From NCBI GenBank assembly GCA_038496675.1, contig CM076653.1:10069751-10133750 (forward strand): 64,000 nucleotides of DNA, written 5' to 3'. Below, piece by piece: positions 35,572 through 48,006 of the stretch. A program made the translations under genes and the position numbers. The notes beneath the pieces are model-generated. The model was not told where the DNA came from and did no database searches. It worked only from the letters and a program-made list of their open reading frames with translations. The stretch is from Rachycentron canadum. Lineage: Eukaryota > Chordata > Actinopteri > Carangiformes > Rachycentridae. Every line of letters begins with the position of its first letter. Positions within the stretch are counted from its first letter, which is position 1.

Positions 35572-38500
35572 GTTGGCGGTGAATAGTTTAAAATTAGAGT
35601 ATGAGAGCGGAAATAAAACACGGGTCTGTGGATTAAAACGGTCCTTTCCGAGGCTCCGACAGGCTGCTTCTGCTCCGGTATCAGGGCTAGCTCAGGTCGA
35701 GCTGTCATCTGGAGCGTACCATCGCGGCCCGTTAGCAAGGGGGGTGGCGTTCAGGGTTACGCCAGAAAAATACTTAAATAAATTCACACCTCGCAGCGCG
35801 GATATTTTTTTCAAAAGACGCACTGACACTTATACGTATGAAATACAGTAATAAAATGTTTATTTGACGGCAAAAACTCGACTTTGACTAATTACAACGG
35901 TTAAGATCCCCCCCCTTTTCTTTACCTGAATGAATCAGACCCACTAAAGTCCATGAAGAGCATTCAAACTGCTGCATAGTATTAAATTCACACCGGAGCA
36001 CATGTGAGGAAAGGTGAGCACTTCCTGTGCAAACCTGTTTTTCATATTCATTTATATTCAAAAATAAACTGCGAGTGTCTTAAATGAGTTAATAGAGTCA
36101 AATATTAAATAATACCAACATAAACCTGCAAAACAGTCATCTAAAGTCAAGAAGTGCTTTAATGAAAGACGGATTATTTGGAAGAAACCTACTTTTTTTT
36201 TTTTTTTTTTTTTTTTTTTAGATAAAAGTGATGCAACAGACCTACAATAAATCCTACCTCCATTGAAGGTTATCAGTTTTTATTGGGAGGCGTTGATTCA
36301 ACTTCATGGTCATTTCAGAGAGAGGGTAGTTGTTGTTGCTGTGCTATTCAACTGCCCAGAACAGAAATGATAAATGTAGATGAATGAATCTGACATTAAA
36401 CCTTTCAGTCTTAGTGATGCATTTGTATCTGGATAATTGAGGTCATGTATTACTCCTGGCTGCCACCTTTATTTGCTTTATAGCTTTTTACACTTGCAGT
36501 ATAATAGAGTCTTTGATGAGTTGATGCCTTTAAATACAGAGTAAATGAAGTCTCTCAGTTTATAACATGAAGCTTTAAAAATTGATCAGATGAAATTTGA
36601 AAATGGACCTAATCTTAGACATTTGATGTAATTTCATCAACCCAAAGCACCACATTATTAAGATCACTCCAAACTGTTTGCTCCATCTGCCAATATCTGA
36701 ACGAGGAGTATCTCCGGTCAGACCCTCTGATCACTTCCATCTGTCTCTGAAGAGGCAAGAAGCAGAACGCCATCGGCGTCTTTAATCATCTGATTATTTA
36801 AACTAATTATCTAATTTTCCACGCACGTGACCGTCTCGTCTCTACAGATTAACCTTGACTAAATTTAAACTTGAAGATTTTGAGACAAAATGCCAGTTTA
36901 CTATTTACAAACACACTGACAGATTCGGTCTTTGTTTCCTTGTCCGTGTGTGTGAATATGATGATGATGATGTTTTTATAATAGGTTTTTGTTGCACATG
37001 CACTTTACTTGAATCAACATATTTGACGATGGTCTTAATGTTATCTTTCACTTTTTATGACCAGGAGGATTCAAATTTTCTTTTTTTCATTGAGCTTCTG
37101 CTATTTGTACTATTCATTAATAGTAGTTTATTTATCTATTTTTAATTCTAATTCTATTTTTATATACATTACATGTACATCTTTATATCCAGTATATATT
37201 TTTATTCCATTGTCTACAAGTTATTGCTGTTCAATGTTTCCCTCTGATCTGAGTGCTGTTGCCTACAGTTGAGGTTGAAAATCAATAAAAAGATCATAAG
37301 GAAAAGCAGAGTAAAGTGAAAATCATGAGATTGAGTCTGTCACCAGGCAGGACATCAGAGTATGAAGCAGATTCAGACATGGGTCATGCAGGTTCAGTCT
37401 GTGTTTGTGTCTACCATCTGAATCTGTGCCAATTTTTCTGTCTCCGTCTGTAAAACGAATGGAAACAATGGATTAAAACACATGCAAACAGTGCTGATGG
37501 ATGTGAAGGGAAATTTAAAGGGTTCTATACCTTTATAGCCCGACTGTTGTAGTTTGTGTAAAACATCTGAGTCATTACTTGTGACCTAGTCCTAGACATC
37601 ACAGATAAGACATTATTTATAACTGCAGAGCTCATCATCTCCTTTTAAGATTCTTTCAATTGCACAGCAGCAAACAGGAACTGCACATTGTGAATCCAGC
37701 ATATTTCATTTCAATTCCCAATTATAATTTCCCAATTGTAAACAAATAGCTGAAAAAAAAGGTGGAGGCTCAGTTTGCAGATCACAGAAACTCACCAAAT
37801 ATATGTCAACATTATACTTCCTGTATCTTATCTACATGTGTTTATACATAAGTGAAGACATTTAATGTTTAATTTAACATTCACGAGAAGTCTCATAGGG
37901 AAAAAAATCATTGAATTATAATGATAGAGTGAAAAATTGGGCTGTTTGTCACAAAGCAGGCTCTAGGCTTTGACTGAGATACTTCTGTCTGTCAAATTTG
38001 GCAGCACTTCTGTGTATACTTTCTACATAAGGTTGTGTAACAGGATTCTACACAAGCTGAACACAGCATCACTTAGGAAAATCACACTACCTTTGTAAAG
38101 CCAAGATGAAAGGTATTAAGAGTATTAGGAGTATGAGGCCTACTGGACTATTGTTACTGTTACATAATTAAGATTTCTGAATTAAAAGATGTGGACTTGA
38201 GAAGTAGTGTTTAATCCTGTCTGGAGGGCATGTATGGGTCATTTAGCCAACTGTAATGTAATGTCAGCTATAATTCCCTCTTTTTTTAGCCTCATTTTTA
38301 GCCCTGATTTATTTACGTTGTCCAATTGGCACCATTAGACATTTTCTGAATTAGCTGTTAGTAGCTCCTGTTTTCAATTCACTCAGTCTTTGATACTTCT
38401 TGTTCAAAACTGATGCAATATTCTCTTTAAACATGTCCTATACTTTATTTCATATGGCAACAAAAACTACTACTACTTACTTCTATTTACAGCAATGTAT

Positions 38501-40813
38501 AATGACTCTGTTTATATGGGAGCCAGTTCACAAACAAATAAAAGATTAATTACACCCGATCACACCAGCAAGAGCGAGATTGTCCTTAATCTAAAATGCC
38601 ATCAGTACAGGGACCTGAACATGCAAGGCTCAAAACGGAAATTAGATAAAAATATAAAAGTAAAACATTGCACTCATCTATTGTTAACCATGAAACTATA
38701 AAACATTACTGAGAAACAACTGTCGCGCTGAGCACAACAAGACAGAACAGAAGAAAATTTAAAAATTCAATCTAAAAAAAATCTAAGATGTGGTCGTAAA
38801 CCATAAAATTATTAATACAACTGCAACATGATCTCTATCTATTGTCCTGTGCATGTGGCAGAGAATGAATGCATGTGAATGTGTGTGTAAGCGAGGCTCA
38901 GTGGCCCTGATAATCTGCCCATAGGTGTGTGTTACGCACAGCTGTTAATATCATAGGTTACTATTAATATGATCATTCATTAAAGAATTAGTGAGCACTT
39001 TGTGAATTTCAATGACTCTGACTCTCATTCTTCTATTCAAGCTGTTCTTGTTCATGTGGTGTTTTGGGCTGTTAGCTTCATGTTCATTGCTGTCCCCGTA
39101 TTGACAATAAGTTTGGACACAGCCTGGAAAACCAAGACACACATAAATGGCAAAGTATAAAAAAAAGTAAATCTCATCTGGGTTTTATTTGGATACAAAA
39201 GAATATGTAAATGTGACCTTTGACTCACATGCTCTAAGATGTTGTCTAAAGTTTAGGGTTGTTTTGTTCCAGCACTGAGTCTTTGGAGCTGATCCTCACT
39301 TTAATGACCCTCTCAAAGATCCCTAGTTTTACATGGTCCTTAATCCTGTAGCTGCCGATTCCAAAACATTGTCAAAGGACGTTTCTAAAAATTCTCAAAA
39401 TTTGATAAAATTGTTGCACAGTGATTTGAAGTCACATTAAGTTAAAATGTTTTATGGGAACATCCACTATCTCTTCTAAACAATTTCAGCCAAACCTGTC
39501 CTTATTCTTGTCAATTCGTCAGCTCTTTTTTTAGCACAGTATTAAGAAGCATATTCACATTTAACATACATTTTATAACTCGGTCAGGTGCTGTGGATAC
39601 TATTGAGAGGAATCCTGGAAAGATTTTAAAACGTTTCCCTTTCAGAGTAAGGATGACATCGTCAATACATTTACATTTATTTATCTTCATCCACAGCGGC
39701 TTCGGTGTAAGTATTAAGTACTATGTCTTTTAAACAGGGGATCATATAAGAAAGAGCAACAAAGTCTTAGTTAGACACGTTTGGCTTTTAAGAAGAGGAG
39801 GTGTTCTTGGAAGAGATGAGTTTTCAGAGCTTCTTGAGGGACGTCCCTGCTCTGATTGGATCTGGAGCTTGTTCCACCATCATGGAACCACAGACCAGAA
39901 CAGAGAAGGAGCATAGGGCTGAATGACTGAGTTCAAGTGGATAGTACAGACCCAGAAGTTACTTTGAAGGCAGAACTAGACACTTGAACTTCGACCAAGA
40001 GCTGGGTGAGTCAGATAAGGCCTGACTTTCCTGATGTTGTCGAGCAAAGTGACATGACTGGGACACAGATGCAACATGGTCAGAGAAGGACTGGCCGAGA
40101 CGAGTTTGGTCTTAGAGAGGTTTATTAGAAGGTGGTCCTGCACAGGTTGCCAGTCTATCACAGGACTGACCTAAAGAGACAAACAACCATTCCTGCTCAC
40201 ATTCAAACCTCCCTACATGTCTTTACATTGTGGGAGGAAGCTTTAAAACCTGACAATCTCAAGCCAGGTTGAGTCTTTTATGTCTAAGATTAGCCACACT
40301 GAATTTTAAAAGTCTCATCCTGAGATACAGATGCTTATGTGTGTCAATATTAATTCAAACTAATATGTACATGTGAATATTTCAAAGGTTTCTTGTGCGC
40401 TCCAGTCCAGCAGGTGGCAGTGGAGCTCATGTGGCTGACTTTGTTTCATGTCTGTACCTTTAAACACCACAACCAGGGCTGGAGACAACACTTCCTGTTT
40501 GAGACACAAGAGGCAAAGGGTAACGTTCTGCACTTATAGTCATTTTTTCACGTATTTGATACAGAAGTACTGTTAATATTTATTATAAGTCACAGATGCA
40601 TCTTCATGCCTTTGAGTGCGAGGGACAGAAGCTTGTGCTTTGTGCATCTGTTGTACCTGAGCTGTTTATTTGAATTGTTCCTCTTACACTAAAGCACCTT
40701 ATTTTGAGTGCTATATAAAGTTCATTATTTTTATTTAAACAGATGCTTGTGGGTAAAAACGGACTCTCTGCCTCTTCCTTAACTTCACAGTCCGAGCACT
40801 GACCCTGGAATGA
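35572..40813. other. Intergenic region between ankmy2 and the EcKL-like kinase
   Basis: The first 200 bases are GC-rich and should hold the ankmy2 promoter (no TATA seen). The rest is AT-rich, with a 26-base T-run at 36194-36219 and dispersed repeats at 39650-40260. No exon recognised; no trace of bzw2. Confidence 0.7.
40140..40260. repeat. Common vertebrate/fish dispersed repeat
   Basis: CCAGTCTATCACAGGACTG, then AGAGACAAACAACCATTC and CATGTCTTTACATTGTGGGA match, from memory, a repeat present in thousands of fish loci. A retroposon-like tail lies further right at about 40680-40735. Confidence 0.6.
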
Positions 40814-42586
40814 ATGATGAAACAGGACTACCAGGATCTCGTCCTGCAGGCGTGTGGTGCCTCATCTCTGCGTGTCGGCGCAAAGATCCAGACCCTGTGG
40901 AGCGGCTATGGGGAGATAGTCCGGCTGCACCTGGAGGGCTGCAACCGGCCCTCTGTGGTCGCCAAACACGTCAAGTTTCCAGAGGAGGCCGAGCACCCGG
41001 GCGGCTGGAACACAGACCGCTCCCACACACGTAAAGTCAGATCTTATCAAGTGGAGACACACTGGTACCAGAACTACTCCACCAATCCGAGCTGTCGCAT
41101 CCCTGCCTGCCTGGCAGCCTGTTCCCATGGAGACGAGATGCTGATCGTGCTGGAGGATCTGGATGTGGCGGGTTATGATCAGAGGAGGTATGAAATACTT
41201 GGCTCTGCAAAGTCTATCACATCAAATGAATGAAAATATTATAAATTTATATTGAAATGACACAGTTTAACAGTGTCAGTGTCCACAAAACATCTAAGTA
41301 TAATACATATATAAGTGGAATAGCATTACTGAAGCACACACCTAAACTGACAAGGGATTTTTTTCAAGGGATTATTTTTCTGTGTTTAATAGTAATCATT
41401 TTTTATTAAGTCAAATCAAAGGATATTTAACTCTGGTGGAGAAATACTAAATCCACATTTTTTTAATATAGGAATTTTTGCTTTATAAAAACAGTAGAAT
41501 CTAAATATAGTTAGAATTAATACGAATACAAAATCAACCTTCAAAACCTACCTTGTGCAAATTGTTTGTGATTACAGAAGATAAATTGTTTCTCATGTTG
41601 TTAACGCTCCCAAATTTCCAAAAGACCATACTGAGGACATGTTTTTAGATGACATCCTTGGTGAAACCACAGCCTTTTAAAGCTATGGGTTTATGGAAAT
41701 AAATCATGTATCTGACTCATTAGATGTGAATGTAATTAAAGTCAGACTAAGCAATTTTAACATTTCAAATCCAATGTGCTGGAGTAAAGAATGAAAAAAT
41801 AGGAAGCGTTCAAAGGAAACAATAAGAAAGTGCAAGTGAAGCACTCAGTTCTTCCTGATTTTCCAGGCCTTGGAAGGAATGAAGAAGAGTGAGACATTAT
41901 GAAGAAGAGAATAAATAAGTTTTGTTTTCCTCTGTAGAACCAGCGTGAAGGACAGAGAGATAAGGGCCTGCCTCAGCTGGCTTGCCCACTTCCACGCTCT
42001 GTTCCTGGGTGTTGCACCAGAGGGGCTGTGGCCTGTTGGAACCTACTGGCACCTGGAGACTCGGCCAGATGAGCTGGAGGCCATGGATGACGCCGAGCTT
42101 AAAGCAGCAGCCGGCGACATTGACGGGATACTCAACGAATGTCACTTCAAGACCATCGTTCACGGAGACGCCAAGTTGGCCAACTTCTGTTTCTCCCACA
42201 GTGGACAGGACGTGGCAGCTGTAGACTTTCAGTATGTTGGCGGCGGCTGCGGGATGAAGGATGTGGTGTATTTTCTAGGAAGCTGCATGGAGGAAAAGGA
42301 GTGTGAAAAGAGGGTACCAGGTTTATTGGACTACTATTTCACAGAATTAAAGCTAGCTGTGAGAAAAGATGTGGACTTTGCTGCCCTTGAGAAAGAGTGG
42401 AGGGAGATGTTTGCATTTGCTTGGACAGATTTTCACCGTTTCCTGTTGGGATGGATGCCCGGACACTGGAAGATCAACCGGTACAGTAAACAGCTGACCA
42501 AGGAGGTGCTGCGCAAACTGAAACTGCACCAAAAACCTCAAACAGCACACAACCAGAGATGTAGGCATGTGGCTGAAACACGATGA
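40814..42586 (+). CDS. APH/EcKL-family small-molecule kinase, bacterial-like (two exons)
   Basis: Exons 40814-41187 and 41938-42586 (stop TGA) join in phase 2 to give 340 residues. The fold is the aminoglycoside-phosphotransferase / ecdysteroid-kinase-like (EcKL, DUF1679-type) kinase. Visible parts: N-lobe [12 protein letters not shown] and VVAKHV with the likely ATP-binding Lys at 51; [19 protein letters not shown]; hinge-like [39 protein letters not shown]; catalytic loop [11 protein letters not shown] with Asp202 and Asn207; metal-binding VDFQ with Asp221; then [16 protein letters not shown]. All catalytic residues are intact, so it should be active. The substrate is unknown. The same block order (GYG..V.., [36 protein letters not shown]) is one I know mainly from bacterial proteins annotated as phosphotransferases. 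Two adjacent ATGs (40814, 40817) could both start; one at 40810 is out of frame. I know no human orthologue. Confidence 0.88.
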
Positions 42587-42610
42587 GCTGGAAATCTGCA
42601 CATGGTAAAA

Positions 42611-42616
42611 AATAAA
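42611..42616 (+). promoter_or_regulatory. AATAAA polyadenylation signal after the EcKL-like kinase gene
   Basis: AATAAA 24 bases after the stop codon; a second one is at 42691-42696. The nearer one would give an unusually short 3' UTR, so the second is the likelier site. Confidence 0.45.
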
Positions 42617-43237
42617 TTACTCACAAAACACAGATTGAAATCCTTGTCACCTATGTACAGTGATGCACCATATTAAACCATTTCTGGATGAATAAAAAGT
42701 TGAGAAAAATGTTTGGGTTTGTCTCGTTCGTACTGCAGTTCTCTAGAGGAAGAAAACATTTTTTATGTCTTGCCAGGTTGGTAAATTTCCATCATTTCTC
42801 AGTGTGGTTTCTGTTTTTATGTATCCTGGAGCGCATCCATCAAATTCTGAAAAACTGTCCCCTACTTAAACTACATTTAGTCTTATAAGGGTAGACCATT
42901 TAAAGATTCTCTCAGTCGATTTAGCACCAAGAGCTTTTAGTACTAAGACATCAATCAATCAGTGTATTGACAACAACTTTAGTTTTGAGTTATTAATCTT
43001 TTTTTTTTTTTTTGAACATTTGAAAACTAAAGGTTTCAATAATTAACATTTATCTTCACAAAACAACCTTTATGAAACCTTTAGAAATGCTACAAGAAAC
43101 TTTAAGTCATTTCTCCTGAAGGTTACCGATTTACTGAGTTGCTATATGTATTAGTTACGTTAGTAACGTTTAATTGTCTAATAAATAGCTAATCATTAAA
43201 ATAACCTAGCTTAATTAACTAACGGTCGCCTCCAACT

Positions 43238-43250
43238 GTTTCCTAGCAAC
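43238..43250 (+). promoter_or_regulatory. RFX X-box-like site upstream of herpud2
   Basis: GTTTCCTAGCAAC differs by one base from the lrrc72 X-box at 24887. It lies about 190 bases upstream of the GC-rich stretch that probably holds the first herpud2 exon. Confidence 0.4.
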
Positions 43251-43399
43251 CACCTCGCTATGAACACAAACTAGCAAAATAATGCTTTATAACATTAATT
43301 AATGTTTAATGTTATAGCCATTTTTATAACAGTTGAAGTCACAGTAGTCTAAAATAAACTCGGTCCAGAAAAAAAAAAAGGCTTTTTTTTTTCTGATCA

Positions 43400-43512
43400 G
43401 CTGTTTGAGGAGGATGATGACGTGTTTCCGCTCTCACACCCGACATTACAACAACAAGGCAGAAGAGCGGAGCTCGGACGGAGAGAGGCGACGGCGCCAG
43501 AGGAGCAAACAG
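43400..43512 (+). promoter_or_regulatory. Probable herpud2 promoter and non-coding first exon
   Basis: The stretch is GC-rich with many CpGs and ends in a good donor (CAAACAG then GTACAAG, at 43512/43513). TGACGTGT at 43418-43425 resembles the ATF6/UPR element and a CRE; GTTTCCG next to it is ETS-like. No ORF with family similarity starts here, so the exon would be 5' UTR. The exact start and the splicing to the ATG exon are not resolved. Confidence 0.4.
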
Positions 43513-44689
43513 GTACAAGAGGAGACGCTCCCCGGAGCGAGAGCCCGGCTTCGGTTCACTCATTCGGGCGGTTAAACGCGTTGTCACCGCGGGAACGGTT
43601 CGTTAGTCCGAACGATTTTCTCTCAAACCCCCGCGAAGCTAACGTTAGCCGAGGAGCTAACCCCGCTACCCTGGCTTCATGACAAGGGTCAGAATATAAA
43701 CAGAGCCCGGAGCGACCTGCCATAAAAAGCCTGTTTACACGGCGTGTTTGTCAGGTTGTGACAGCCCAAAGCCTCCATTGGTAAAGCGGGTAATTAGCCA
43801 GGTTAACCCCTAGTCCCCTGGCTCATCTTGACCCGGGATGATTTACAGTAAGTTAGTTGACAGTTAACCGTAAAGCTGATGCCACAGGGCAGGGGACAGG
43901 AAGTGTGAAACCCCACCTCAGGAGCGGTAACTTTCTCTTACAGGCTTGATCGTCATCACATTATTACATTTATTTTGGGCTGCGAGTATTTTCATTAGAT
44001 GAATCTTCTCATTTGTTTTTTTTAATTCATTGTTTGGATTGTCAGACATTATGAAATGTTGGAAAATGAATATGATAATAAAAATGCTCAGTTTATTACA
44101 GTGTAAGACTGGAGGGAGTGGCAAACTATCAAATCTTTGACATTTTTGCTTAGAAATGGACATAAGTGACTAAATAACTTGTTAGATGTAAATAATAATA
44201 ATAAAAAAAAACTCACATTGATGTTTTTAAACAGCTTTTTTGTAAAAGCCAACAATATTAAACTTATTACAATGTAAGACTGGAAGAAATGGGAAGGGTG
44301 AAATGACACATTGACCTATATACCTTATATATTGACTGATTCATCATTTTATTACCTGATCGTTACAGGTCAAAACTATGGAGAGAGAGTTGTAGAGCAA
44401 AGAGACTCAGATTCTTCCCCTTTTTTTTTCACCAGAAATCCAGGAGCTGCCACCTCACAGGAATTTCCCTGATACACTATATTGGAGACCACCAACAGAT
44501 ATACAGATGCAGCAGATGTTGTAGAGGGGGAACCACATCCCCCACTTACAGGAGGGACTGATTTGGGTGTTTTGAGTCCAGAATGAAAAGGATTTGAGGA
44601 AGTTTTCTCCTCAGGTAAGACCTGAGTTGTGACACTAAGCTCTCCTGAGCTCCGGTTCTTCAGAGCCCACGCTGCTAGTAATATGAGCC

Positions 44690-47600
44690 ATGGATTCTGG
44701 GCCAGTTGATAGTCCTGTAACCCTGGTCATTAAGGCCCCCAACCAGAAGTATGAAGACCAGACCATTAACTGTTTCCTCAACTGGACCGTGGAGAGGCTG
44801 AAGAGTCACATCTCCAACGTGTACCCTAGTAAACCGGTAAGTAGCTCTCTGTCTGTTTTCTGTCGCTTAGTGTTTGAGTCAATTCACTTGACTTTAAAAT
44901 GGTTTGTGGACCAGGAGGGATTCCTTTATATTTAGGTAAAGGTTCATTTCACTATCAATTCATTTGCCAATTTATTTCATATTCTCACATTTGTGAAGCA
45001 GCTGCGAGAAGATATTTAGAATTTGCTTTGATAATTACATAAACTACTAATTGATTAATACTTTCAGCTGCAGACACATATCTATTTGCAGTATACATCT
45101 GTTATTATTTTCCCATTAATTTCATTAAAGTTGAAAACATCTGCAGTTTTTAATGATACATAGAGTCAAAAATGTTGACACTGATATACTGGATAGTTAT
45201 TTTTGAGAGCAGACCACTCATCCCCTGTAGTTTTCATAGGTGGCTTAAAAGTTTTTCTATGTCCGTTACAGTAAATTTCACCTGTAGGTAGTTTTTATAA
45301 TGCGGAAAAACTTTTCCAATCACATTCCAATCCAAAGTAAGCTTAGCGTGTTCCAAACAATCATATGACTAAATACAGCACATGGCTTTATCCTGTGTAA
45401 TGACTCTGAGGTTGTGAGCAGGTGCATTGTGTTGGTTTGTACACAATCGAGCACCTGCCTCCTGCTCCCACGTCGGTAAAAATAATCCCCTCTGAAGCTT
45501 TGTATTTAGAGGATGGAGAATGGTGCATCTCAGATGATAAGTTTCTGGGCTTCAGTTGCTTGGGAACGCTGTGGTTTATGTTTCTGCACCTCAGAGCATT
45601 TTAATTTTATTTTTATTTTGCCACAACAACAAACAGGCCACAGATGATAAGAGCAAAGCAAAGGTGTATAACCATAGCAACAAAACATGTGCTAAAAGGA
45701 GGAGGGAAGGGTCGTGTTTGTGAATTTCTCAAGCATTTTATTGTAGTTTGAACATTAAACTTAATGCACAAACATTTTATACCTCACGGCTCCATGCTGG
45801 TCTTTCCAACACTTAGTCTGACGATGAAAGGTTTTGTTGTGTAAATTTATATAAAGAAAATAAGAGATGTGACACAAACATGTCCTTCATATCTACATAA
45901 GGAACGGGCCCTTGTACAAAGAGCCGGACACCACGTTGTTGGTGTTTTTATGTTTTACTTGAAGGCCACTGTAGGTTCTTCTACATGCTTGGAAAGGAAA
46001 ACACAGTGATCCCTTAAAACACACATGTGCCTGATGAGAAGTCATGGTCCAACATGACCAAGAACAGGAGAACATTTTAGACAGGAACAAATGTTTTCTT
46101 TGTACTGTTGGTGAGAATGATCACACTTTGAGTTTGTTTCTGTTATACTTTGGTTGCTAGTTTACCATTGTTGTCAAGTGGACTTCCCACAATGACACAA
46201 AGTGTCTCCACTGAGGAGAACTGAAAGCTTTGTGACGCACAGACATTAGACTGTATACAGAGAGAGAGAGAGGTTTTAAAGGTCTCATATCGTCTAAAGG
46301 TAAATTTCAATATCTTCCTTGATTATACAACAGGTCCAGGTCTACCTTTAGACTACCTAGTGTGTAAATGCTCACAGCCTGTATTCAGAAAGTGAGCCTT
46401 AAAAGGAGCTGTCAGGACTTCTGCGACTTTGTGATGTCATAACGAAAGCCTCTCCTCTCTTTGGCTCACTGACCTGTTGTTACTCCAGAGAAAGTAGATG
46501 AGAGAGTAGATGTAAAACTACAGTGAGATGGTTTTTGGTTCTTAAAACCACATATATATCTTCTAATGGATATCAATACTTCAAAATAAAACAGTAAAAT
46601 TCCTTTGCACACATTAAGGATTTGACACATTGGATTTCGCACAACAACATGGTCTTACCCTCGTCAGAGTGCTTGTCTGAAAGGCTCGTGTCTGCTCTGT
46701 CATGCAGGCTTAATGTGTCACACTGGTGTGTCTCCTCAAAGCAAAGTTGTTGAGGTTCAACATTCTTGACCTTGAAAACAGCAGCTGAGAAACTAGTCTC
46801 TCCAGAACGTCCGTTTAGTAGCTATTGATTTTTTTTTTTATCATTTATTTAATCAGCTTGATGAGCAAGCACACCAAGAACGTCTGGGGTTAATTTTAGC
46901 TCTGAGGCCCAGATTTGCTCTTTTAGCAGTATCACTTCCACCCAGCGTCACAGTTTATGTCCAAGGAAGCGCGACAGGATTTCAGGCCAGGTCATATAAA
47001 GACAGCGCATGACACCTGACACTGAAAAGCAAAGACTGAGAGACGCAGCTAGCAAGTTGACGACCTAGATGCACTTTCCTTCTGCAGCATGAAGTCACAT
47101 TTACACTTCTTCACGCTGTCTGTACACTGGTTCATTCACCACCCTATGTTGCTGTTTGTGTTGTAGCTGTCCAAAGACCAGCGGCTGGTGTACTCAGGAC
47201 GGCTCCTTCAAGACCACCTGCAGCTCAGAGATGTGCTCAGAAAGGTGAAGACTGACTGTGGCCCTGCGTTGTGTGTTGTGCCTGTGCATTAGAGCTGGGT
47301 ATAGTCACTGATTTCACAAGGTCCAGATTCAATAGTGATTCAGTTAGAGACATTTATCTAATTTTCCATGGACATGACTGAGATTCTCAGCTCAGAGAAC
47401 TCATGCTGTAAGATGTACCACTAACCTTCATTTGCTCGGATGATTTCTTTCACTGAGAGCTCGCCATTAAATCGACATAATTTTGAAACCAAATGATATC
47501 TGTAGGTTTGTTGATGTACATGGGTCAACGTGAATTTATTGATGTCCAGAGTTTCCTATAAATTGATCTATATAGTTATTGTTTCCAATGTTAAAAGAGC

Positions 47601-47755
47601 TAAGGAGCTAGAAGCTACACAACAGCTATGATTTAGAAGAAAGAAAGAGACAAAGAAGAAAATGAAAAGTGTATTTCATGCAGCTTCTCACGTCTCAGTG
47701 ACTCTAATGACTTGTCAGGCCTGACTTGTTTGGCCCGTGCTGTTTGTGTGTGTGT

Positions 47756-47812
<57 letters not shown>

Positions 47813-47959
47813 CGTGCATGCGTGTCTGTACACACATCTTTGTGCACAGACACGCTATGGGGTGACAGAAACAGGCTGCCTGGGAAACAATAGCTGATCT
47901 GATGTGTTATTACCAACAAAGGCTGAGCTTTGTGTCTGAATTCTGGTCAATTCCACAGT

Positions 47960-48006
<47 letters not shown>

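Noticed and set aside
35720..35740. X-box upstream of ankmy2 (GTTAGCAAGG)
   Set aside because: Only a weak half-site; the second half does not fit the RFX consensus.
36855..37145. 96-codon ORF with hydrophobic C-terminus
   Set aside because: AT-rich stretch, Phe/Leu-rich by composition, no domain and no exon borders.
40715..40725. TATATAAAG as a TATA box for the kinase gene
   Set aside because: The context (GTGCTATATAAAG followed by ATT-rich sequence) is that of a retroposon tail.
44436..44662. Second non-coding herpud2 exon with an intron at 44614-44662
   Set aside because: A GTAAGA donor and a TTCTTCAG acceptor exist, but the intron would be only about 49 bases; more likely continuous 5' UTR.
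47633..47919. His-Thr and Cys-Val repeat ORFs
   Set aside because: Translations of the GT microsatellite in herpud2 intron 2.
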